Positions 1 to 6,900 of a stretch of 12,224 bases of DNA are shown here, piece by piece. Source of the stretch: an uncultured Campylobacter sp. GTDB taxonomy: Bacteria; Campylobacterota; Campylobacteria; Campylobacterales; Campylobacteraceae. Positions within the stretch are counted from its first letter, which is position 1. The number at the start of each line of letters is the position of its first letter. The position numbers and the translations under genes are program-made. Location of the stretch: assembly GCF_937997535.1 (NCBI RefSeq), contig NZ_CALKTT010000034.1:1-12224 (forward strand), read 5' to 3'. A model generated the notes under the pieces. It ran no database searches and was not told the DNA's origin. It saw only the letters and a program-made list of their open reading frames with translations.

Positions 1-24
1 GCCCCACGCCCCGCTAAAGTTACG

Positions 25-47
25 GCAGGCTAGCGCCTGCATTTTTA
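25..47 (+). terminator. Rho-independent terminator of a gene left of the window
   Basis: GCAGGC (25-30) and GCCTGC (35-40) form a perfect six-base-pair GC-rich stem around a four-base loop (TAGC). The stem is followed at once by ATTTTTAT, so the T-run lies on the + strand side and the site should end transcription coming from the left. A + strand reading frame entering from the left edge stops at 15-17 (TAA). This may be the tail of the upstream gene, but too few codons are visible to support calling it. The stem is short, hence moderate confidence. Confidence 0.55.
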
Positions 48-306
48 TCGGTTTTACTTCGCGGAGGGGTACAGCTCATCCTTAAAATAGAAGCTTCTTA
101 AATTTAAAATTTCATCGCTTCGGCTGTGCGAGCGATAAAGCTTATATGGCGCTAGTAGCGGTAAAATTTTAGCCTCTGCGGCGGAGTTTTTTGCGGGAAC
201 GAAATTTTAAAATTTCAAAGCGGGCGGCGGAGTCGGAATTTTAAAATTCGCCTCAAATTTTAAGCATAAAAATCAAAATTTATCGTTACAATTACGTAAA
301 ATTTTT
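48..306. other. GC-rich spacer with AT-rich palindromes, no gene seen
   Basis: No convincing reading frame lies here. The DNA alternates GC-rich stretches with AAATTT-type blocks. Two are perfect palindromes: a 16-base one at 201-216 (GAAATTTTAAAATTTC) and a 14-base one at 236-249 (GAATTTTAAAATTC). Related blocks occur near 100-112, 163-171 and 253-261. ATCGCT (114-119) and AGCGAT (131-136) could form a small hairpin. The right end must hold the promoter of the DUF4139 gene. Confidence 0.6.
287..292 (+). promoter_or_regulatory. Possible -10 element of the DUF4139 gene
   Basis: TACAAT differs from the consensus TATAAT at one base and lies 25 bases before the ATG at 318. Campylobacter housekeeping promoters are known to depend mainly on the -10 box and an AT-rich upstream stretch rather than a clear -35, and the DNA upstream (250-285) is AT-rich. 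In AT-rich sequence such a match can arise by chance, so this is a weak call. Confidence 0.3.
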
Positions 307-317
307 AAGGAGCGAAA

Positions 318-1754
318 ATGAAAAAAATAGTTCTTTTAAGCGCAGCTGCAGTGCTTGCCGTAAATTTAAGCGCGCAGGAAAACAGCCTTGAGATCTACGC
401 GAACTCCGCCTTCTTGCATCAAAACTTCGGCGCGCAAAAATCAAACTTCAGCGTGAACGTGCCGGAGTACTTGGATATCCGCAGCATCGAGATTACGGGC
501 TCTTGCGAAGTGCGCGAATTGTCTTTGGAAGAGAGCGAGCCAGTGAAAAACGCGGAATTCGCCAAAAAAGAGGCGGACGAAAAGAGCTTGCGCGAGCTAA
601 GCGACCGCCTGGTCGCGCTTAAGGCGCAGCAGCGCTTTTTAAGTGACTTTGCGAGCTTAAAAGATAGAAGCCTGGCGAGCCTAAAGGCGGATTCGCAAAA
701 AATTTACGACGAGGTCTTGCTCGTAGCGGGCGAAATTTCAAAGACGGACGAGCAAATCGGAAAGCTCAAAGAGAAAATTTCAAAATACCGGATCAAGAAC
801 GAACGCCGCTTAAACGTGAACTTTGGCTGCGATCCGAGCTTCGTTAAGATCAACTACCCCGTTGACGTAAGCGCCTACACGCACAACGAGCTCTCTGCCG
901 ATCTTGCAAGCGGCAAAATCGAGGTCGCGCAAAAACTCTCGGTGCAAAATCCGCTAAACGCCGAGCTAGCGAATTTGACGATCGCGCTGTATCCTTACGA
1001 ATACTCCTCGCAGACCGCGCCGCAGCCGTTTTACCCGTGGTATGAGGGCGAGCCTATGGAGCCTGAGCCCGCGGCGGCTTATAAAAAGGATGTGATGCTA
1101 GAGGTGGCGGATATGCAGAGGGCACCTGCGGCGGAGGCTAGATCGTCGTATGCAAGGACTGGCTCGAATATCGAAAGCTCGCTCTCAAAGGTGTGGAAAA
1201 TTAGCGGCGTAAGCCTCAAGGCGGGCGAGGCGGGCGAGTTCAGCTTCGATAAACAGAGCCTGGATGCGAAATTTGATCTGCTCATCGACGGTTACGGTAG
1301 CGAGGCGGCCTACGTGCGGGCTAAATTTATCCCCGAAAGAAGCATAGAGGAGAGCGAAACGCTAATAAAGCTCGACGGCGTGCAGATCGGGCTCGTGCAT
1401 CTAGGCTTTGCCGCAAACTCCGAGGCTACGGCATATCTGGGTAAAAACAGCCTGATCGAAGTCAAAAAAGAGCAGGCGAACAACTTCACGAAAAACTCCT
1501 TTTTCGGCGGCGAAAGCAAAAATTCCATGGCTTGGGATTACGAGATCAAAAATAGCTCCAAGCGCGCGTGGAACGTGGTTTTGCAAGAGCGAGCGCCCGT
1601 TTCGACGCACGAAGACATAAAGGTTGCACTGAAAAACTCGCCCGAGCAGAGTAGCCTCGACAAGGACGGACTGCTTAGCTGGGACTTTGAGCTAAAGCCG
1701 GGCGAGAGCAAAAAGATCCACTTCGGCTACGAGCTAAGCAAGCCGAAGAAGTAA
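318..1754 (+). CDS. Secreted DUF4139 (MuiA-like) protein
   Basis: A 478-residue exported protein of the DUF4139 / mucoidy-inhibitor-like family, whose biochemical role is not established. The start is well supported by AAGGAG at 307-312, five bases before the ATG. Residues 1-19 form a classical signal peptide (MKK, a hydrophobic core, then LSAQ), so a periplasmic or cell-surface location is expected. Residues ~20-70 match the short beta-rich N-terminal part of the family. Residues ~75-160 are rich in charged residues and leucine and look like a coiled coil. Residues ~185-478 form the DUF4139 beta domain, with family hallmarks near the C-terminus: YEIKN, ERAPVSTHEDIKV, DGLLSW and LKPGESKKI, ending in PKK. 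The gene is GC-rich like its flanks and unlike the AT-rich genes downstream. It is separated from them by 389 bases and is probably transcribed alone. Family assignment is strong; function is unknown. Confidence 0.85.
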   Translation: MKKIVLLSAAAVLAVNLSAQENSLEIYANSAFLHQNFGAQKSNFSVNVPEYLDIRSIEITGSCEVRELSLEESEPVKNAEFAKKEADEKSLRELSDRLVALKAQQRFLSDFASLKDRSLASLKADSQKIYDEVLLVAGEISKTDEQIGKLKEKISKYRIKNERRLNVNFGCDPSFVKINYPVDVSAYTHNELSADLASGKIEVAQKLSVQNPLNAELANLTIALYPYEYSSQTAPQPFYPWYEGEPMEPEPAAAYKKDVMLEVADMQRAPAAEARSSYARTGSNIESSLSKVWKISGVSLKAGEAGEFSFDKQSLDAKFDLLIDGYGSEAAYVRAKFIPERSIEESETLIKLDGVQIGLVHLGFAANSEATAYLGKNSLIEVKKEQANNFTKNSFFGGESKNSMAWDYEIKNSSKRAWNVVLQERAPVSTHEDIKVALKNSPEQSSLDKDGLLSWDFELKPGESKKIHFGYELSKPKK

Positions 1755-2143
1755 CAAGCTTTGGCGCTCGCGGTTAAATTTTGCGCAGCGAAGTAGCTTT
1801 TTGCGGTGCGGCTAAATTTTGCGGGCATAAAACTAAGGCGCGGCTTTAGAGCTTATCTGAAATTTTTGGCGCCGCACCGCTGAATTTTACGCGCCGCGCC
1901 GAGTAAAATTTAAGCGCTGCGAGAACCAAAAATTTAAATGTTGCGGCGATTTAAAATTGGCTAGCGCGAGATATGAAATTTAGCGACGCAAAGAGGTTTT
2001 GGCGCTAGGCAGAAAACTTTGAGCATCGCGTAAATTTATCTCAAATTTAAAAAGCTCAGGACGATGAACGCGGAGCAAAGGTATAAATTTTACGGAGCGG
2101 CGAGGTGTGCGTTTGCTTCGCTGGCGTCATTTAAAGGATCGTT
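1755..2143. other. Spacer with short direct and inverted repeats, no gene seen
   Basis: I see no supportable gene. TAAATTTTGCG occurs twice as a direct repeat (1775-1785 and 1813-1823). GCGGTGCGGC (1803-1812) has its exact inverse at 1871-1880, and GGCGCGGC (1837-1844) has its inverse at 1893-1900, so the two pairs are interleaved. AAATTT blocks recur throughout. I could not find a clean hairpin with a T-run to end the DUF4139 transcript. The last ~60 bases should carry the promoter for the AT-rich operon. Confidence 0.55.
2082..2087 (+). promoter_or_regulatory. Possible -10 element upstream of the RTX operon
   Basis: TATAAA in GGTATAAATT lies 56 bases before the ATG at 2144 and is the closest -10-like hexamer in this spacer. 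No recognisable -35 box is present, which is usual in Campylobacter. No obvious operator or Fur-type inverted repeat overlaps it. The call rests on one hexamer and position only. Confidence 0.25.
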
Positions 2144-2971
2144 ATGAAATTTCGCAAACTTAAATTTAAAATCCTAGCCGCAGCGCTACTTTTCTGCGCC
2201 GCATTTATCCGCATTGTGCCAGACTACTCCACTTCGCAAGGCTCCTGCATAGTTAATATTTTTAGCTATTACAAATATCAAAAGGGATATTGTCTAAAAG
2301 AGAATAGAATTCTGAGCAACGAAGAGTTACTTCGAAATGCCGCTATAAATTATTTTAAAAGATATCACGACTATGAGGTTCTGCGAAATACCATTATCGA
2401 TGAGCACGATATAAAAAATTTCGGCCATAGTTTTTATACGGCGAGCATCTCCAAGCTCTATCTAATCGGCGATTTCAATGAAGAAAACTGGTTTGATTTT
2501 TTGGTTGAAAATACCGACAGGAAGAGTTTTGATTATGAGATAAAAGACAAGACGCAAATAGATATCTCCGATCTATCTAAATACTTTGTATATAAGGATG
2601 AAATTTTAGGCTTTAGACAGCCTATTATCTTGTCCGAAGAGAAAAATCCGCTTCATGGTGGAAAAATGTTTTTAGAAAAATCATTTTTAATAAAAGAGAA
2701 TAAATTTTTTGTGAATTATGCCAGACCTGGTTATATAAGTTGGTATATCGAGCTTAACAATAAAGAAGATTTAACAAAAATCAAAAGCAAAGAAAATTTA
2801 ATGCGAATAAAAAACGGGTATGAGAATTTAGAAAGCTTTAACGAAGTCTTAGCTTATACTCATATGAAGCATTTGCGACGTAAATTCTCATACGATAATT
2901 GCGGAAATATAAATTTTGATATCAAAGCTCCGGCGGAACAGGAGCTGGATATGTGGATTCACGGCGGATAA
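2144..2971 (+). CDS. Membrane-anchored hypothetical protein, paralogue A
   Basis: A 275-residue protein of a family I do not recognise. AAAGGA lies five bases before the ATG. The N-terminus is basic (MKFRKLKFK), followed by one hydrophobic segment at residues ~10-25, with no further membrane span. It is therefore probably a signal anchor with the body in the periplasm. It is a clear paralogue of the gene at 3167. Both share CAAFIRI, DYSTS and GYCLKENRIL in the first 55 residues and DNCGNIN near the C-terminus, while the middle is strongly diverged. Two cysteines (in GYCLKE and DNCGN) are conserved in both and could pair in the periplasm. The Cys at the end of the hydrophobic core follows Phe rather than a small residue, so a lipoprotein is unlikely. 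It appears to be the first gene of the operon leading to the giant RTX gene. A partner, anchoring or protective role for that protein is inference from position. Confidence 0.75.
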   Translation: MKFRKLKFKILAAALLFCAAFIRIVPDYSTSQGSCIVNIFSYYKYQKGYCLKENRILSNEELLRNAAINYFKRYHDYEVLRNTIIDEHDIKNFGHSFYTASISKLYLIGDFNEENWFDFLVENTDRKSFDYEIKDKTQIDISDLSKYFVYKDEILGFRQPIILSEEKNPLHGGKMFLEKSFLIKENKFFVNYARPGYISWYIELNNKEDLTKIKSKENLMRIKNGYENLESFNEVLAYTHMKHLRRKFSYDNCGNINFDIKAPAEQELDMWIHGG

Positions 2972-3020
2972 AGTTAGTTAAAATTTTATCTTAACGAATT
3001 TAACCGAAAAAGGATAAGGG

Positions 3021-3170
3021 ATGAGCAAAAAAGAAACTGATCTAAGATTAGACTTAGAGGGCAATTACGGCGCCGATATATTGAGTTATTATTTGTGGGG
3101 CAAACAAACTCCTCCAGGCCCGAAAGAATTAGCCTCTAACGAATGGATGGATAGAAAAGAAACGATATGA
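3021..3170 (+). CDS. Orphan N-terminal segment of an RTX protein (49 aa)
   Basis: A small 49-codon ORF preceded by AGGA with six-base spacing, starting 49 bases after paralogue A. Its product matches the start of the giant RTX protein at 3990. From its YLWG (residues 24-27) to the end, 15 of 26 residues are identical, including ELAS, a conserved Trp and DR. The ribosome binding site context is also alike (AAAGGATAA before both). Its TGA overlaps the ATG of paralogue B as ATGA, and B has no strong site of its own, so translation may be coupled. The simplest reading is the surviving 5' end of a deleted upstream RTX gene. Because the frame, start signal and coupling are intact, it could instead be a working small gene, for example a leader that drives translation of B. 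It shows no signal peptide or membrane span. Confidence 0.65.
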   Translation: MSKKETDLRLDLEGNYGADILSYYLWGKQTPPGPKELASNEWMDRKETI

Positions 3171-3928
3171 AATTTTATAAATCCGTTAAATTTAAAGCCC
3201 TAGCGGGCACGCTACTTCTTATAATAATACTTTGCGCCGCATTTATCCGCATCATCCCCGATTACTCCACTTCACGAGGCTTCGCGATAGTTTCTCTTTC
3301 CGACTATAACAAATACGAACAAGGCTATTGCCTCAAAGAAAACAGAATTTTGCCGAAAGAGGAGCTGTATAAAAAAGTAGCAGGAGCATATTTGGACTAT
3401 GACGTAAAGTTATATTGGATGATTGATGATTATAGGTTAAAAACCTTCGGTAGTCTTTGGTCTAGTAGATATGAGGTTGCATACTATGAACTAGAAAATA
3501 TAAACTTATCCAATTGTTTTGAAGTATTAGAAAAATATTATCAAGAGGGAAAAACGACCGAGGAGATACTGATGAAAGAGCTAAAGGCTAAAAAAACCGA
3601 TCCAAAGAAATATCTAAAAATAAATTTGAAAGATACGAGCGTTGGATTTGACAGACCGATAGTTATGGTTAACGGCGACGATAAAGCTGTTACAGGCACT
3701 TTGTTTCTTGATAAATTTGCTATATTTAACGGTAATTATATGCAATTTAACCATTCGGAGTATATTTATGACTTGGTAACAAATTTTGACATTACTAGAG
3801 AGTATTATAAAAAGAGAAAAAATGCCGTAGTCGGTATTGGAAAAGGTTTTAAATTTGATAACTGCGGCAATATAAATTATCCGCTGGAAGAATATTATTT
3901 GGGCGGTAGAGATATAGAGATGCGCTAA
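3167..3928 (+). CDS. Membrane-anchored hypothetical protein, paralogue B
   Basis: A 253-residue paralogue of the protein at 2144, in a family I do not recognise. It has a basic N-terminus (MKFYKSVKFK), one long hydrophobic segment at residues ~11-30 and a presumed periplasmic body. It shares CAAFIRI, DYSTS, KY..GYCLKENRIL and DNCGNIN with paralogue A. Its hydrophobic core is five residues longer and the central ~130 residues are barely alignable. The first ~100 bases are nearly alike at the DNA level in the two genes (for example TGCGCCGCATTTATCCGCAT in both), while the bodies are more AT-rich. The start overlaps the stop of the 49-codon ORF as ATGA, and the DNA before it has no good Shine-Dalgarno sequence, so it is probably translated by coupling. 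It lies 61 bases upstream of the giant RTX gene. A role in export, anchoring or protection connected with that protein is plausible but unproven. Confidence 0.75.
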   Translation: MKFYKSVKFKALAGTLLLIIILCAAFIRIIPDYSTSRGFAIVSLSDYNKYEQGYCLKENRILPKEELYKKVAGAYLDYDVKLYWMIDDYRLKTFGSLWSSRYEVAYYELENINLSNCFEVLEKYYQEGKTTEEILMKELKAKKTDPKKYLKINLKDTSVGFDRPIVMVNGDDKAVTGTLFLDKFAIFNGNYMQFNHSEYIYDLVTNFDITREYYKKRKNAVVGIGKGFKFDNCGNINYPLEEYYLGGRDIEMR

Positions 3929-3979
3929 AAGTTTTATATAAATTTTATTAAAGATTTTAAAATAAAAAATTCAATACAA

Positions 3980-3983
3980 AGGA
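3980..3983 (+). promoter_or_regulatory. Ribosome binding site that decides the RTX start
   Basis: AGGA sits before two adjacent in-frame ATG codons, at 3987 and 3990. The first would be only three bases away. The second is six bases away, the same spacing as in the homologous small ORF (AGGA 3011-3014, ATG 3021). The second ATG is therefore taken as the start. Confidence 0.6.
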
Positions 3984-3989
3984 TAAATG

Positions 3990-6900
3990 ATGAGAACTTT
4001 TGAACTAGGATTAATCGGTTGCGATTTTGCTACGGAGACATTGTGTTTTTATCTCTGGGGGCGATCGGTTGCTCCTGAACCAGCTGAGTTGGCTAGTGGC
4101 GATTGGATCGATAGACAAGAGCCCATTACGTTAAAAATCGATCCGAATGAGTTCTTTTCTCTAGTAGGTAGAGACACTTTTAATGCTAAGGATATCAAAC
4201 TATTTAAAACATTTTTTAGCGGTAAGACGATAGAAAGAAATGTGCTAAATAATGGAAATGCGCTAAATGAGACACAATACGATGAGCATAAAGACGGTAA
4301 ATATTATTTGACGCAGGAGCAATTTGCTGACTTATTTTACGGAGAGTATAAAAATAATAAAGAGCGCTACGATAATAAAAAGCTAAAAGAAGATGTGTAT
4401 GATATTGCATTTCGCCCATATGACAAGAATGCCGCCTCTGTATCTCTCTACGATAGAAATATCTTAAAACCTAATTTTGCCAAGATCGCTTTTGCGTTTG
4501 GAAGCGTTCAATTGGGACTTGATACCTCTAATATCCGTTATGTTTTAGATGAAAACCTAAATCCTTTGGCAGTTGAAAATGTAAGATATAAGCTAGATTT
4601 GGGAGATTTTGATTTTAAAGGCGGTGAAGGAAGCGAAGAAGTCAACGAAATCTTGAAGCAGATAGCAGATCCTAGCGGCATAGGGAAAAAGGTAAATTTA
4701 GAATTTGATAAAGAAGCAAAAATTTATGTAGGAGATATAACAAAAGAAGATTATGCTTCTTTGAAGGATTGGAAAGATCTAAAAACAAAATTAGGCGTAG
4801 ATAATCCCCCTGCTCCTATAGATAATGAGCTTTCAGTTAAGACGGTGAAATATGCAAAGTTCCTTGATGAATTTAATCGTATCAAACAAGTAAGCAAAGT
4901 AATCGACTATCTTGATGAAAATGGCAAAATCGTTATGTTCGGAAGCAATGAAAATGATAAGATGGTAGGGACAAGAGCTACGAACTTCGATTACTCAGAC
5001 AATGTAGACGCAGATTGGTTTCCCGATGCGGCTGCCAACTTGCTTCTAAATCACTATAAAGAGCATATCCCTAATGGCATAACTTACGTCGGCGGGAAAG
5101 GAAGCGACCGTATAATGGGAACTGATTATGACGATATACTATATGGGCACGATAAAGAAGGAAAGGATGATGACGAGGCTGCCGATACCTTGATAGGCGG
5201 TAAGGGAAGCGATAAGCTATACGGCGATAAAGGGGATGATACTCTTATAGGTTCTTTTAGGTTATCAGACGATGGCAATATGGACGAGCTCTACGGCGGA
5301 GATGGTTTCGATACCTACTACGCAGGAGATAAAGACATCATAGAAGACAGCGATGGCAAAGGCAGAGTTTTCTTAAATAACTCGATATTAACGGGCGGAA
5401 TCTACAATAAGGATAAAGGAGTATATATAAGCGAAGATGGGAAGACGGAGTATAAATTATTGGAAGATGAAAAACTGATCGTCAAAAAAGATGGCGGTAC
5501 AGTTACGATCAATGGATATAAGAAGGATTTTAAAGACGAGAAGGGAAACGCGTATCTAAGCATAACTCTCGTCGATACAGATGAGATAGGCATAAGTATA
5601 GATGACAACCAAACAAACGAAGGAGATAGCGGCAAAAAGTCGCTAGATTTTAACATCTCGATACAAGGCTCTATCGAAAAAGGTGAATTCCTCATACTGG
5701 GTGTGGGAGATAAAAAATATCTTTTCGGCGATCCAAGCGAAGAATATATCAAAAAATACAATCTAAATTTAGCTCAATACAAGCGGGGAAATACCTATAC
5801 CTATACATGGGACAGCAATACGGACAAACAAGAGGATAGAAAATTTGATGTAACCCCTACAATCATTCAAACCTCAGACAAACTAAAAGCCAAGATATTA
5901 AAATACGGTATCGGCAAAATCATCGATGATGACCGCGATCCAGATGATCCTGAAACCGAGGGCTCCCCTATAGTCATAGATCTAAATAACGACGGAATAA
6001 ATACTCTAAGCCTGGATTATACTAGAAACTTCGATCTGGATAATAACGGCTTTGCCGAAGCTACCGGATGGATACAAAAAGATGATGCGCTACTGGCGTA
6101 TGATAGAAATGGAAATGGCAAGATAGATAACGGATCAGAGCTATTCGGCGATAAAACGATTTCAGATAATTACTACTCATACACTAACCCTAAAGCTAAA
6201 AACGGCTTTAGCGCTCTTAAAGAATTTGACACCAACAATGACGGCATAATCGATAAAAATGATAAAGACTTTGATAAGCTTCTATTATGGCAAGATAAAA
6301 ACTCTAATACCATAACTGACGAAGGAGAATTAATCAAACTAAGCGATAAAGTAAAATCTATCGATCTAAACTATAAAGAAATTTCAACCGATAATAACGG
6401 AAATTCTATCAGGCAAACCTCTACTGCCACTTTAAATGATGGGACTAAGGTTAAGGCAGATGATGTATGGTTTAAAGTAAGTCTAAATAAAACAAAAGAG
6501 ATAATAGACCAAGACAAAATTCTACTAGAAACTCAAGCTCTACCTCAAGTCATAGCCAGTGGAAATTTGAATTCTCTAAGAGTGACGGCAAGCAATAACG
6601 AAACTTTGGCTACTATGATAAATCTATATCTGGCCCTAAGCCCAGAGGATAGAAAGAAACATATTGATGAACTGATCTACGAATGGGCGGAAGTAGGAGC
6701 AATAGATAAAAATTCAATGAGAGGCGATGTAAAAGCAAGAGATATGGCCGTATATGAAAAGCTTGCGGGTAAGCCTTTCTTGCAAAAGGGTTATAATTCT
6801 AGCCCATGGACAAATGCCTCCAATAGGGTTAACGATAAAATCAATACCTTTAAATATTATGTATATGCTTCTATAGAGCTTCAAACGACATATTCCGATT

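Noticed and set aside
1..17. Partial upstream gene ending at 15-17
   Set aside because: Only a few codons are visible and the frame cannot be verified, although the terminator that follows makes an upstream gene likely.
1079..1610. Three minus-strand frames inside the DUF4139 gene
   Set aside because: They sit opposite a well-supported gene with signal peptide and family motifs and have no features of their own.
1975..2143. Fur box before the operon, expected if it is iron-regulated like Neisseria frp genes
   Set aside because: I found no GATAATGATTATC-like inverted repeat in this spacer.
2144..2250. Lipoprotein signal in paralogue A
   Set aside because: The residue before the Cys is Phe (Leu in paralogue B), which does not fit the lipobox.
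3987..3989. Upstream ATG as the start of the giant RTX protein
   Set aside because: It is only three bases from the AGGA. The next ATG has the six-base spacing also seen in the homologous small ORF.
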